Positions 18,590 to 27,986 of a DNA stretch of 64,000 nucleotides are shown in pieces (within the stretch, counting starts at the first letter, position 1; each line of letters starts with the position of its first letter). Location of the stretch: NCBI GenBank assembly GCA_045226255.1, contig JBGVCG010000013.1, positions 1 through 64,000 of the forward strand, written 5' to 3'. Origin of the DNA: UBA1181 sp045226255. GTDB taxonomy: Bacteria > Bacteroidota > Bacteroidia > Bacteroidales > Paludibacteraceae. The notes below the pieces were generated by a model. It was not told the DNA's origin. It was given only the letters and a program-made list of their open reading frames with translations, and searched no databases. The position numbers and the translations under genes are program-made.

Positions 18590-19703
18590 TTACTCGCCTC
18601 CACCGAATTCCATTAGATATGCTTTGATGAAGCCGTCCAGGTCTCCATCCATCACCGCTTGCACGTTGGATGTTTGGTAGTCGGTCCTATGGTCCTTCAC
18701 CCTTCTGTCGTCGAATACATAGCTTCTGATTTGAGAGCCCCACTCGATCTTCTTCTTTCCCGCCTCGATCTTTGCGGACTCCGCCCGACGTTTCTCAAGC
18801 TCGATTTCATAGAGTTGGGAACGCAACAAGCGCAGTGCGTTTTCCTTGTTCTTAGGCTGGTCGCGGGTTTCTGTGTTTTCGATCACGATCTCGTCATCCT
18901 GATCGGTCAGCACGTTGTGGAACTTATAGTGCAGACGCACGCCAGACTCGACTTTGTTCACGTTCTGACCACCCGCACCGCTGGAGCGGAAGGTATCCCA
19001 TGAGAGGTTCGCCGGATTGACGTAGATCTCGATGGAGTCGTCCACCAATGGAACGACGAACACGGAAGTGAATGAGGTCATACGCTTTCCCTGCGCATTG
19101 AACGGGGAGACGCGTACCAAGCGGTGCACTCCGTTCTCACTCTTCAGGTAACCATAGGCGAAGTCTCCCTCCACCTTGATGGTGACGGACTTGATGCCCG
19201 CCTCATCTCCATCGAGCAGGTTGGCGATCTCTGTTTTATAGCCTTTCGACTCACACCAACGGAGATACATTCTCATGAGCATATCGCCCCAGTCTTGCGC
19301 CTCCGTTCCTCCGGCGCCCGCCACGATTTTCAGGACGGCGCCCATCTTATCCTCCTCTTTGCGGAGCATGTTCTGCAGCTCCAGTTTTTCCGTCAGGTCG
19401 ATGGCGTGGGCATAGGCGGCATCCACCTCCTCTTCCGTCACGGCCTCCTCCTTGTAGAAGTCGAACGAGAGCTTCAGTTCCTCGACGGCGGACTTCACTT
19501 CGTTGTAGCCATCCACCCACTTTTTAATGTCCTTGATTTTCTTCATCTGCGCCTCCGCGGCTTTCTGGTCGTCCCAGAACCCCGGGGCTTGCGTACGCAA
19601 CTCCTCTTCCTCGATTTGAACTATCTTCTCATCGATGTCAAAGATACCTCCTCAACGCGTCCTCGCGTTCCAACACATTCTTCAGTTGGTCTATTGTAAT
19701 CAT
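18590..19703 (-). CDS. prfB: peptide chain release factor 2 (programmed +1 frameshift)
   Basis: Recognises UGA and UAA. The long frame (18590-19600) holds the S-P-F codon-recognition tripeptide and the G-G-Q hydrolysis motif, but begins inside the protein at R-T-Q-A-P-G-F-W-D. The missing N-terminus is in the other frame: ATG at 19701-19703 starts M-I-T-I-D-Q-L-K-N-V-L-E-R, runs to R-R-Y-L, then in-frame TGA at 19638-19640. A +1 shift there gives D-I-D-E-K-I-V and restores the frame, for a 370-aa product, normal RF2 length. This is the autoregulatory frameshift known from E. coli: low RF2 lets the ribosome slip. It heads a minus-strand group with a lipoprotein, ddl and mrp. Confidence 0.95.
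19637..19652 (-). promoter_or_regulatory. prfB programmed +1 frameshift site
   Basis: Minus strand reads AGGAGGTATCTTTGAC: an internal Shine-Dalgarno (AGGAGG) three bases before the slippery CTT, then the in-frame stop TGA followed by C. The E. coli element is AGGGGGTATCTTTGAC. Spacing and slip codon are identical. Confidence 0.95.
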
Positions 19704-19731
19704 TATTGTAAAGTTATATGTGAAAATGAAA

Positions 19732-19762
19732 GCCCATGATGATCCGCATGACCATCATGAGC
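19732..19762 (-). terminator. terminator after the SPFH gene
   Basis: Ten-base arms GCTCATGATG and CATCATGGGC (minus strand, one mismatch) enclose an 11-base loop and are followed by TTTCATTTTC. It lies 12 bp after the SPFH stop and 28 bp before the prfB start, closing the acpP operon. Confidence 0.6.
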
Positions 19763-19774
19763 CTTTGTATTATA

Positions 19775-20668
19775 TTATTTCAGTCCGATGAAAGGAACGG
19801 CGCCTTTTTCACCCGACATGTAGGTAGGCAGTTTGCCGTCCCACTTCTCGATGGCGCATTGGCGAACCAGCAATTCATTGAGGGACAAGGCCACCACTCT
19901 GTTGTAGTATGCCTCACCATCTCCTTTGATCTTCAAGGCGTTTGCCTCACCTTGTGCTCTGGCGATCTCGATCTTGGCGTTCGCTTCAGCTTCCTTCACT
20001 TTGTTCTCTGCCTTCAAGGCGTTCTGTACCGCTTCGTTCTTGGCGTTGATTGCCTCCGCCAACGAGTTCGGTGGAGTGATCTGCGAGGTGAACTCCTCTA
20101 CGATGAAACCTTCGTTGGAAAGCGATTTCTCGAGTTTGTCGCGCACTTCCATTTCGAAACCTCCTCTGTTCGCCATAAGGGAGTCGGAGGTGTAGCGGTT
20201 GGCGCAAGTACGGTATGCCTCATAGATGCAAGTGCGGATATAGCCGTCTTCGATGTCGGCAAGTGATTTCCTATACTTGACGAACACCTGCTCCGCCCTG
20301 TCTCCGTCCAATCGGTAGGCGATGGTCGGGTCCATGGTGAACGTACTCGCGTCCTTGGCGTTCACGGAAAACGGTTCGTATGTCTTACGTTGCACGTATA
20401 TAGGATACTCGAACACACTCTGCGTGATAGGGTTATACCATACCCAACCCTTGCAGGTTCCAATCACACCTCCGCGACGGTCGGAGTCACTGGACCATTT
20501 GTAGAACTTCAGGCCTACAGAACCCGAATCGATGGTTGTGCAGCTGTTGGATATGACAATCAAAATCAGTACACCAACAATTAAAGGAAGAGAGAATATC
20601 TTCTTGATTTTGGAGAACACCACGTTCTTGGCGTCATCATTTTGGCTGTAATTATAATATTTGCTCAT
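19775..20668 (-). CDS. SPFH/Band 7 (prohibitin-like) membrane protein
   Basis: 297 aa. One membrane helix (about 28-46) ends with S-N-S-C. The SPFH domain follows (about 48-215) with the usual G-S-V-G-L-K-F start, then a helical Ala/Glu/Lys-rich segment (N-A-L-K-A-E-N-K-V-K-E-A-E-A-N-A-K) typical of prohibitin/HflK-type oligomers. Such proteins form membrane scaffolds and often control proteases. It is 7 bp downstream of the acyl-CoA ligase and the last gene of the acpP-fabF-rnc-ligase group. Partner unknown. Confidence 0.85.
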   Translation of the reverse strand: MSKYYNYSQNDDAKNVVFSKIKKIFSLPLIVGVLILIVISNSCTTIDSGSVGLKFYKWSSDSDRRGGVIGTCKGWVWYNPITQSVFEYPIYVQRKTYEPFSVNAKDASTFTMDPTIAYRLDGDRAEQVFVKYRKSLADIEDGYIRTCIYEAYRTCANRYTSDSLMANRGGFEMEVRDKLEKSLSNEGFIVEEFTSQITPPNSLAEAINAKNEAVQNALKAENKVKEAEANAKIEIARAQGEANALKIKGDGEAYYNRVVALSLNELLVRQCAIEKWDGKLPTYMSGEKGAVPFIGLK

Positions 20669-20675
20669 ATTTTTA

Positions 20676-22490
20676 TTAATTGTTGTACATGTTTTCTATC
20701 TCTTTCTCGTAATGTTCGGAGATGACCTTCCTTTTCAGTTTCAGGGTCAGGGTCAATTCTCCGTTGTCTGGTGTGAATGCGTCGGTGAGCAACGTGAATT
20801 TCTTCACTTGCTCGTACACTGCCAGATCCTTCTGCGCCTGTTGTATCCTTGCTTCGTAGAAGGCGAGTATCTTAGGGTTCTCCAGCAACTCTTTCCGTGA
20901 CCCATATTTTATCTTTGATGCGTCCGCGAAGGCTTCGAGGGCGGAAAAGGCAGGGACGATAAGGGCGGAGACATACTTTCGTTGGTCGGCTATGATGGCC
21001 GCTTGTTCGATGTATTTGTCCACGATGAGTTTGCTCTCCACTTGTTGAGGCGCCACATATTTTCCGTTGGATGTTTTGTAAAGCTCCTTGATTCTTTCTC
21101 GGATCACCAGTCTACCCTGTTCCGTCAAATATCCGGCGTCGCCCGTCTTGAACCATCCGTCCACGAAACCGCTTTCGTTCGCTTCGGGTTTGTTGTAGTA
21201 TCCCTCCGTGATGGTTTTCCCACGCAGGAGGATCTCGTCGTTTTCGCCGATCTTCACCTCCACTTCAGGCATGATATCGCCAACGGAATGGATGTCGTAA
21301 TCCACGTTGAATGGATTATAGCAGGAGACTGTGGCGGTTGATTCCGTCAGTCCGTAGCCCACGCAGATGTTGATGCCCACGCTATGGAGGAATATGTTCA
21401 CATCATCGGAAAGGGCGGCTCCAGCGGTAGGGAAGAATCGTCCATTGGCCAGTCCGATCACCTTCTTCAATAACATGAACAGTGTGTTTCTGTAGAACCA
21501 GTAGCGTATGTTCAGGAGAGTGGGGATAGGTTTGTTGTAGCGTCTATATCCTAGGTTGCGGCGTTCGCCGATTTTGACTGCGTGGAGCATCCACTTCCGC
21601 AGTAGGGAAGGGAAAGATTCGATTTTATCGTTCACACCCATGTAGACCTTTTCCCAGAATCTAGGAACGGCGCACATCATGGTTGGTTGGATCTCCTTGA
21701 TGACGGCCTGTATCTCTTTCGGGTTCTTATTGATTGCCACGACCATGTTCCGATGCATGCAGAAGTATGTCCATGCCCTTTCGAAGATATGGCTGAGAGG
21801 GAGGAAACAGAGCGACACGTCCTTGTCCGTCACGTTCTTGAGGCGGATGTCGTGGATCTTCATCGCCTGTAGGTAATTAGACTGGCGAAGGATCACACCT
21901 TTAGGCTCACCTGTCGTACCTGATGTGTATATCAGGGTGGTGAGGTCGTCGGGGGAAAGTCTGCTCTGTCGCTCGTCCAGTATATGGTCCGCATCCTGCG
22001 ACTCCAATCCATGTTTCTTGAAATCCTCGAAGGAGATGGCTGCGTCCACCCCGTTGAGTTGGACGGAAGGGTCGATGGCGACGATTCGTTTCAGGTATTG
22101 CGACTGACGCAAGACCTCCACCGCCCTGTCGTATTGGTATTGTTCCCCTACGAAGATGGTGCTGATCTTAGCATCGTTAATGATATAGTCGATTTGAGAG
22201 GCGGAGGCAGTAGCGTACATGGGCACGGTCGTGGCCCTGATGGCTTGGCATGCCAAGTCCACCGCTATGATCTCCACCATGTTTTGGGAGAAGATGGCGA
22301 CACGGTCCTCTTCCTCGATGCCCAATTCGATGAGAGACTTGGCGACGGAGCGCACTTGGTCAGCGAAACCAGACCAGCTGATGTTCTTCCACTGTCCTGT
22401 GGCATCATCCTTGTATTTGAAGACGGTTCGGTTGGCGCAAGCCTTGGCCTTCTCGAACGCGATTCTTCCGAAATGGATAAGCTTTTCCAT
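20676..22490 (-). CDS. long-chain fatty acid--CoA ligase (AMP-forming)
   Basis: 604 aa member of the AMP-binding superfamily. Y-T-S-G-T-T-G-E-P-K-G is the P-loop-like motif; G-Y-G-L-T-E-S-T-A follows, and the hinge region reads G-W-F-K-T-G-D-A-G. The N-terminal half matches the FAA1-type long-chain ligases. It would activate fatty acids with ATP to acyl-CoA at the membrane. It begins 14 bp after rnc in the fatty-acid-synthesis operon, which suggests recycling of exogenous or turnover fatty acids; the chain length is not readable. Confidence 0.88.
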   Translation of the reverse strand: MEKLIHFGRIAFEKAKACANRTVFKYKDDATGQWKNISWSGFADQVRSVAKSLIELGIEEEDRVAIFSQNMVEIIAVDLACQAIRATTVPMYATASASQIDYIINDAKISTIFVGEQYQYDRAVEVLRQSQYLKRIVAIDPSVQLNGVDAAISFEDFKKHGLESQDADHILDERQSRLSPDDLTTLIYTSGTTGEPKGVILRQSNYLQAMKIHDIRLKNVTDKDVSLCFLPLSHIFERAWTYFCMHRNMVVAINKNPKEIQAVIKEIQPTMMCAVPRFWEKVYMGVNDKIESFPSLLRKWMLHAVKIGERRNLGYRRYNKPIPTLLNIRYWFYRNTLFMLLKKVIGLANGRFFPTAGAALSDDVNIFLHSVGINICVGYGLTESTATVSCYNPFNVDYDIHSVGDIMPEVEVKIGENDEILLRGKTITEGYYNKPEANESGFVDGWFKTGDAGYLTEQGRLVIRERIKELYKTSNGKYVAPQQVESKLIVDKYIEQAAIIADQRKYVSALIVPAFSALEAFADASKIKYGSRKELLENPKILAFYEARIQQAQKDLAVYEQVKKFTLLTDAFTPDNGELTLTLKLKRKVISEHYEKEIENMYNN

Positions 22491-22504
22491 CCTATTATGA
22501 CACT

Positions 22505-23287
22505 TTATTCAGCGCAAGACGAGTCTTGGCTTTGAACGTTACTATCGTTTTTTTTCTCCTTGCGGAAAAAATTCCTGTCTTTTTTGAGTCTTTTCAAGGC
22601 TGCCTGCGAAGCCATCTGTTGTGACTCCTTTTTGGAGTAGCCGATGCCAGATCCTCCAGGCACGTTGTTGAGGCGAACCTCAGACTTGAACATGATGTTG
22701 TGGTCTTTGTCCTTCGATTCGTTAATCACCGAGTAGGTGATGTGCACGCGGTTCTTTTGGCACCATTCAATGAGCTTGGACTTGTAGTCATGGTCATCGT
22801 TTATCACCTTGGACATGTCCATGAACTTTTTGAGGACGATATCCTTCAGGTAATAATAAGTGAAGTCGAACCCCCTGTCCAGATAAATGGCACCCACTAA
22901 GGCCTCGAAAGCGTTACCATAGACATTGAAGTTATGTGTTTTGTTCATGGTGGAGGTCTTGATGATCTTCTCAAGCCCCATCTCCTTCGCCACTTTGTTC
23001 AGGGTTTCACGCTGCACCAATTTGACTCGCATATTGGTCAAGACACCCTCGTCCGCATTTTTGTACTGCTTGTAGAGGATGTCCGATACGATGGCCTCGA
23101 TGACTGCATCTCCCAGATATTCGAGACGCTCATTCGATTGGCTATCTTTTTTCGCTCTGACCATAACAGACTTATGGGAGAGCGCAAGATTATAGTAATC
23201 CACATTGCGGGGGGTGAAGCCGAGTTGCTTTTGGATAACCAAATAATCCTCTTTGGAGGATGTCCAAAGAAGCCTTACCCGGTTCAT
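22505..23287 (-). CDS. rnc: ribonuclease III
   Basis: 260 aa when started at ATG 23285-23287 (M-N-R-V-R-L-L-W), 19 bp after the fabF stop. An in-frame start upstream would overlap fabF. The catalytic signature N-E-R-L-E-Y-L-G-D-A-V is present, and a double-stranded RNA-binding domain with the G-I-G-Y-S-K-K-E-S-Q-Q-M-A-S-Q-A-A block fills the C-terminus. It cleaves dsRNA in rRNA and mRNA processing. The acpP-fabF-rnc order is widely conserved. An alternative start at 23341 inside the fabF end cannot be excluded. Confidence 0.92.
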   Translation of the reverse strand: MNRVRLLWTSSKEDYLVIQKQLGFTPRNVDYYNLALSHKSVMVRAKKDSQSNERLEYLGDAVIEAIVSDILYKQYKNADEGVLTNMRVKLVQRETLNKVAKEMGLEKIIKTSTMNKTHNFNVYGNAFEALVGAIYLDRGFDFTYYYLKDIVLKKFMDMSKVINDDHDYKSKLIEWCQKNRVHITYSVINESKDKDHNIMFKSEVRLNNVPGGSGIGYSKKESQQMASQAALKRLKKDRNFFRKEKKNDSNVQSQDSSCAE

Positions 23288-23306
23288 AGCCTCTTTTATG
23301 AGAAAT

Positions 23307-24557
23307 TTAACCTTCAAATTTTTTAAATATGATAGTCGCATTATGACCACCGAACCCGAAGGTGTTGGACATGGCGGTCTTAATTTCACGTTTCTTCGCC
23401 TTGTTGAAGGTGAAGTCCAGTTTGTAATCTATTTCAGGGTCATCGTCACCCTTTTGGTGGTTGATGGTTGGCGGGATCATACCGTCCTTGATGGCTAGGA
23501 TGGAGGCGATGGCCTCTACCGCACCCGTTGCTCCGAGGAGGTGTCCCGTCATTGACTTGGTGGAGCTCAGGCTCATCTTGTAGGAATGTTCCTTGAACAC
23601 TTTCAGGATGGCCTTCACCTCCGAAGGGTCTCCCAATGGTGTGGATGTTCCGTGCATATTGATGTAGTCGATCTCTTCCGGACGCATACCCGCATCCTTC
23701 AAGGCGGCTTCCATGACCAAGACCGCGCCCTCTCCTTCCGGGTGTGTCGCCGTCATGTGGTAGGCATCCGCTGATGCTCCTACGCCCACAACCTCCGCAT
23801 ATATTTTCGCTCCTCTGTTGATGGCATGCTCATATTCCTCGAACACCAAGCATCCTGCTCCTTCACCCATCACGAACCCGTCCCTCGATGCACTGAAAGG
23901 CCGGGACGCTGTCTGAGGGTCTTCATTCCTCGTCGAGAGCGCGTGCATTGCACAGAATCCACCGATACCGCTACGCGTGATAGCAGCCTCGACTCCACCT
24001 GTGATCATCACATCCGCCCTGCCTAAGCGAATCATGTCGCAAGCGGCGCTCAATGCATGTGTCGATGACGCACAAGCAGATACGATACCGAAATTCGGAC
24101 CGCGGAACTTATACAACATCGAAATATGTCCGGCCGCCATGTCAGCGATCATCCTCGTTATGTAAAACGGATTGAATTTGCCACAGGATTGGAATTCTTC
24201 AAAGCCTTGCTCCAATGAGGTGATACCTCCGATACCCGTGGAGAAAACGACTCCTCCTCTGTCGGTATCCAACTTTTCCAGATCGAAATTCGCATCGTTC
24301 ATGCTCTCCTTTGCCACTGCAATGGCGAGCTGTACGTGCCTGTCGAGCTTACGTGCCTCCTTCTTGTCGAAGTAATCCAACGGATCGAAACCCTTCACCT
24401 CGCAGGCGAAGGTCGTCCGGAAATTCGTTGCGTCAAAGAGCGTAATGGGAGCGGCCCCGCTCACACCGTTCAGTAATGCGTTCCAATAAGTAGGAATATC
24501 GTTCCCTATTGGCGTAATCGCGCCCACTCCCGTTACTACAACTCTTCTGAAATTCAT
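23307..24557 (-). CDS. fabF: 3-oxoacyl-ACP synthase II
   Basis: 416 aa condensing enzyme of fatty acid elongation. The active-site Cys162 lies in S-A-C-A-S-S-T-H-A; the two catalytic His are in N-M-H-G-T-S-T-P-L-G-D and M-T-G-H-L-L-G-A-T-G. It adds malonyl-ACP to the acyl chain. It follows acpP by 18 bp and precedes rnc. Complete and normal length. Confidence 0.96.
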   Translation of the reverse strand: MNFRRVVVTGVGAITPIGNDIPTYWNALLNGVSGAAPITLFDATNFRTTFACEVKGFDPLDYFDKKEARKLDRHVQLAIAVAKESMNDANFDLEKLDTDRGGVVFSTGIGGITSLEQGFEEFQSCGKFNPFYITRMIADMAAGHISMLYKFRGPNFGIVSACASSTHALSAACDMIRLGRADVMITGGVEAAITRSGIGGFCAMHALSTRNEDPQTASRPFSASRDGFVMGEGAGCLVFEEYEHAINRGAKIYAEVVGVGASADAYHMTATHPEGEGAVLVMEAALKDAGMRPEEIDYINMHGTSTPLGDPSEVKAILKVFKEHSYKMSLSSTKSMTGHLLGATGAVEAIASILAIKDGMIPPTINHQKGDDDPEIDYKLDFTFNKAKKREIKTAMSNTFGFGGHNATIIFKKFEG

Positions 24558-24575
24558 AGCTGAAAAACTATGATC

Positions 24576-24812
24576 TTATTTCATTTCTGATTCAATCAAT
24601 TTGATTGCCTCGCCTACTGTTGAAATCTTCTCCGTTTGGTCGTCAGAGATCTGGATTCCGAACTCCTTCTCGAATTCCATGATCAACTCCACAGTATCCA
24701 ATGAATCTGCACCCAAATCGTTAGTGAAACTTGCCTCATCGGTTACCTCTTCCAACTCAACGCCTAATTTCTCAACAATAATCGATTTAACTTTCTGTGC
24801 TACTTCTGACAT
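24576..24812 (-). CDS. acpP: acyl carrier protein
   Basis: 78 aa, acidic and helical. Ser37 in G-A-D-S-L-D-T is the 4'-phosphopantetheine attachment site. It carries growing acyl chains for FabF, encoded just downstream. First gene of the acpP-fabF-rnc-ligase-SPFH transcript; it faces the divergent purN across 164 bp. Confidence 0.97.
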   Translation of the reverse strand: MSEVAQKVKSIIVEKLGVELEEVTDEASFTNDLGADSLDTVELIMEFEKEFGIQISDDQTEKISTVGEAIKLIESEMK

Positions 24813-24916
24813 AATCTTAATTTTTTAGTTAATAATTTATGTGTTAAATTTGCGGTGCAAAGAAACACATTTTTGGCGAGATAAAACGTGTAATGTCCTA
24901 CAAAAAATCCAAAATA

Positions 24917-24947
24917 TTGCACAATTACCCCCAAATGTGTATCTTTT
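24917..24947 (+). promoter_or_regulatory. possible purN promoter (TTGC-N19-TATCTTTT)
   Basis: Near-consensus Bacteroidetes elements with the right 19-bp spacing, ending 29 bp before the purN ATG. The -7 lacks the final G. Confidence 0.35.
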
Positions 24948-24976
24948 TTTATGTCTAAAACGAAATCTGTAATTAA

Positions 24977-25543
24977 ATGGAAAAAAAATTAGCCATTTTC
25001 GCCTCGGGCTCCGGATCGAATGCGGAAAACATCATCAACTACTTTTCGGGCAACAAGAATGTATCCTTCCCTTTTATATTATGTAATAAGAAAGACGCCT
25101 ATGTGAAGGTGCGCGCGGAGCGTTTGAATGTCCCTTTTAGACTCTTCACGAAAGACGAATTGAAGGACGGAACCGTTCTGGGTTGGTTGCAGGAGGCGAA
25201 GGTTGACTACGTCATCTTGGCTGGCTTCTTGTTGCAAGTGCCTTCCGCTATCATCGAGGCATTCCCTAACCGAATCATCAATATCCATCCTGCCCTCCTG
25301 CCTAAGTTCGGAGGAAAGGGCATGTACGGATCGCACGTGCACGAGGCGGTGGTTGCGGCTGGCGAAAAGGAGAGCGGTATCTCCATCCACTTTGTGAACG
25401 AGAACCTGGACGAGGGTCAAGTGATCTTCCAAGCGAAGTGTAAGGTGCTCCCTACCGACACGCCGGATGACGTCGCTCATAATGTACATGAGTTGGAGTA
25501 CCAATACTTCCCGCAGGTGATCGCGCAGGTGATCGGTGAGTAA
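24977..25543 (+). CDS. purN: phosphoribosylglycinamide formyltransferase
   Basis: 188 aa. Uses 10-formyl-THF to formylate GAR in purine synthesis. The N-terminal G-S-G-S-N-A-E-N phosphate loop, the catalytic N-I-H-P-A-L-L-P and the late D-E-G-Q-V-I-F-Q segment are all present. The reading frame is intact and of usual length. It is the first gene of a short plus-strand run with a rhodanese lipoprotein; that pairing suggests no shared function. Confidence 0.95.
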   Translation: MEKKLAIFASGSGSNAENIINYFSGNKNVSFPFILCNKKDAYVKVRAERLNVPFRLFTKDELKDGTVLGWLQEAKVDYVILAGFLLQVPSAIIEAFPNRIINIHPALLPKFGGKGMYGSHVHEAVVAAGEKESGISIHFVNENLDEGQVIFQAKCKVLPTDTPDDVAHNVHELEYQYFPQVIAQVIGE

Positions 25544-25601
25544 TTGTTATATATATATTAAATCGGTGAATCCCCAAGGAAGCACCATCTTTCTAATTGT
25601 T

Positions 25602-25973
25602 ATGAAAAGATTGTTTTTTATATTAGGACTCCTTTTGTCCATGATGGCTTGTGCCCAGAAGAACATCTCTCCGCAGGAGTTTCACGACATGATCACCAAG
25701 GACCCGAGCCTTCAGGTGGTGGATGTGCGTACACCGCAGGAGTTCGCCGCTGGTCATATCAAGGGTGCACAGAACGTCGACTTCCGCAGTCCTGACTTCG
25801 AGAAGAACATCGCCAAGGCTGTCAAGAAGAGAAAGACGGTGCTGGTCTATTGCCGCTCCGGAAAGAGAAGCCTCAACGCCATGAACCTAATGGTGAAGAA
25901 CGGGTTCAAAGATGTATATAACATGGAAGGCGGTATATTGGCCTGGGAGAAGGAGTTCGAGGTGGAGAAGTGA
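25602..25973 (+). CDS. rhodanese-domain lipoprotein
   Basis: 123 aa from ATG 25602, chosen because it begins M-K-R-L-F-F-I-L-G and leads into a lipobox (S-M-M-A-C, Cys18). An upstream in-frame start would bury the signal peptide. The rhodanese domain has the active-site loop C-R-S-G-K-R with Cys preserved, so persulfide chemistry is possible in the periplasm. It starts 58 bp after purN. Sulfur donor and acceptor unknown. Confidence 0.8.
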   Translation: MKRLFFILGLLLSMMACAQKNISPQEFHDMITKDPSLQVVDVRTPQEFAAGHIKGAQNVDFRSPDFEKNIAKAVKKRKTVLVYCRSGKRSLNAMNLMVKNGFKDVYNMEGGILAWEKEFEVEK

Positions 25974-26020
25974 TAATTGTATGTGATATCGGACGTTAAA
26001 TAACACAACAATAATTATCC

Positions 26021-26656
26021 ATGAGAAAACTATTATACACAATAGTGTTAGGAATTTTTATATCCCCCATGATTGCCGGTAATCAGCCTGAAGGGAATTT
26101 CTCGTCGGCGAATGATATTGACCAATATTATATGGGACTGAAGTTTGTCATGGATTCACAATGTGATCTTACCAATAAGTATTTCAATATAGATTATTCC
26201 GATCTAACAGAGGAAGAGGCATATGAAGAGGCAACCACTGATGAGAACATATATCTTCTATCCATCCAAAGTGGCCACCACCCGTCTCATGACTTAACGA
26301 TCAAGAAAATTTCCCATCAACGCTGCTATCATGGGCATCCTAGTTCTTCAGAGATAGAATGTGTGTTTGAAAAGGGTAAGTTGGTCTGGATTAATGCTGT
26401 ATGTGACAGCTTGATTGGTCCTTACGATGACCCTGAATCGGAACGTTCCAAGTGTCAGTATCGTTATTATTTCGACAAGAAAGGGAATCTGATGGAGTGT
26501 CGCAAAAAGGAGGTTCATGGAACTCTCGGCAGAGAGGATTCCCTCCTCACGGTTTTCAAGGGACTGAAGTTCTCCCAATGGGAGTGTAAGGGAGAATGGG
26601 ATGATTTTCTAATGTTGATTAAGGATATACTCGATTACTTGGAAAAGAATAAATGA
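26021..26656 (+). CDS. secreted protein of unknown function
   Basis: 211 aa with an N-terminal signal peptide (M-R-K-L-L-Y, hydrophobic core, cleavage near I-A-G-N). The mature part is acidic, with a central H-H-P-S-H-D segment and a predicted beta-sheet. The family is not recognised. Its stop is 9 bp from the convergent helicase stop, and I see no terminator hairpin between them. Confidence 0.6.
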   Translation: MRKLLYTIVLGIFISPMIAGNQPEGNFSSANDIDQYYMGLKFVMDSQCDLTNKYFNIDYSDLTEEEAYEEATTDENIYLLSIQSGHHPSHDLTIKKISHQRCYHGHPSSSEIECVFEKGKLVWINAVCDSLIGPYDDPESERSKCQYRYYFDKKGNLMECRKKEVHGTLGREDSLLTVFKGLKFSQWECKGEWDDFLMLIKDILDYLEKNK

Positions 26657-26665
26657 TGGATGCCC

Positions 26666-27985
26666 CTACATGGCCTCCTCGAATAGGGTTTTCATCCCTT
26701 TGATCTTCTCGCCACGCACCTTTTGCAGGAGCGCTTTTATCTTTGTGCGACGCACCGTGGCGAAGGAGAATTGTTCCTTCACCTCAATCCTACCTAAATC
26801 ATCTTTCTCAAGTTCGCCCTTCTTCATGAGGAAGCCGGCGATGTCTCCTTTGCTGAGTTTGTCCCGCTTCCCTTTACCAATGTAGACGGAGGCCCATTCG
26901 GAAGGTTGTGGCGCCTGGCACTCTTCCGGCAGTTCGAATGGATTCAGCTCCTCTCCTTCAAGGAAATCAGGCAAGTGCTCTTCCCCATGGAGGATGATGT
27001 AGGCGTTACCGTCCGCATACATCCTGGCTGTTCTTCCGTTACGATGCGTGTAGGATTCCTTGTTGATAGGGAGGTGGTAGTGCACCACGTTCTGTATTTC
27101 GGGGATGTCCAAACCTCTGGAGGCCAGGTCGGTGGAGACCAACAGGTAGGAGGTTCCGTTCCTGAACTGGAACAGAGACTTCTCCCGATCCACCTGCTCC
27201 ATGCCACCATGGAACATCTTACAATCCAATTTATTTTTTTTCAGGAAATTAGCGATACGCTCCACCGATTCCCTATAGTTGCAGAAGATCAGGGTAGGTT
27301 GGTTGCCTATGGTGCAGACCAGCTTCAGGAGGGTCTCCAGTTTGTCTTTGATAGGGGATTGCACCAGATGGACCTTTAGCGAGCGGAGGGTCTCCGTGTT
27401 GCCTAGGAAATCGAGCACCATCGGGTGGTGTATCTTCGTGAAGGAAGGGATCTCCTCCGACTTCGTGGCGGAGAGCATCATGCGTTTCTTCACGCTTGTC
27501 AGCTGGGAGATGACTGCCTCCATTTCTCCTTGGAAGCCCAGTTCGAGGGACTTGTCGAATTCATCCAGCACCAGGAACTTAATGGTTTCGGGGCTGAAGC
27601 TCTTTTGGTTGATATGGTCCAAGAGACGTCCCGGGGTGCCGACGACCAGTTCGGGATGGTTGGCCAAAGCGTTCTTTTCCACCTCGAATGGATGTCCGCC
27701 GTAGCAGCACGTGATGTGGAAGTCACTCTTGAAGGAGCGGAAGACCTCCTCGATCTGAAGCGCCAATTCGCGCGATGGGGCGATGACCATAGCCTGGGTC
27801 GTGTCGGTGCCCTGCTTCATCTGCTTGAGCAACGGAAGGAGGAAAGCCAGCGTCTTGCCCGACCCTGTAGGGGAGAGGAGCACGATGTCCCTGCCCGACT
27901 CGTTGGCGCGGAGGGAGGCTAGCTGCATTTCGTTCAGCTCGTTGATACCGATTGTCTGTAGGGTGTTGGTGATGATGTCCGACAT
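26666..27985 (-). CDS. dbpA: DEAD-box RNA helicase with DbpA-type RNA-binding domain
   Basis: 439 aa. Two RecA-like domains: S-P-T-G-S-G-K-T (38-45), P-S-R-E-L-A, T-P-G-R, motif II D-E-F-D (141-144), S-A-T and H-R-N-G-R-T-A-R. The ~75-residue C-terminus (K-G-D-I-A-G-F-L, then I-E-V-K-E-Q-F-S-F-A-T-V) looks like the DbpA domain, which binds hairpin 92 of 23S rRNA and directs the helicase to 50S assembly. Motif II has Phe in place of the Ala of DEAD; ATPase residues D-E-x-D are kept. It follows the GT4 gene by 1 bp and is the last gene of the rdgB operon. The symbol is by domain similarity. Confidence 0.82.
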   Translation of the reverse strand: MSDIITNTLQTIGINELNEMQLASLRANESGRDIVLLSPTGSGKTLAFLLPLLKQMKQGTDTTQAMVIAPSRELALQIEEVFRSFKSDFHITCCYGGHPFEVEKNALANHPELVVGTPGRLLDHINQKSFSPETIKFLVLDEFDKSLELGFQGEMEAVISQLTSVKKRMMLSATKSEEIPSFTKIHHPMVLDFLGNTETLRSLKVHLVQSPIKDKLETLLKLVCTIGNQPTLIFCNYRESVERIANFLKKNKLDCKMFHGGMEQVDREKSLFQFRNGTSYLLVSTDLASRGLDIPEIQNVVHYHLPINKESYTHRNGRTARMYADGNAYIILHGEEHLPDFLEGEELNPFELPEECQAPQPSEWASVYIGKGKRDKLSKGDIAGFLMKKGELEKDDLGRIEVKEQFSFATVRRTKIKALLQKVRGEKIKGMKTLFEEAM

Positions 27986-27986
27986 A

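Noticed and set aside
19601..19703. prfB could be called truncated or pseudogenised
   Set aside because: The upstream part is present in the other frame with a canonical programmed frameshift site, and the joined product has full length.
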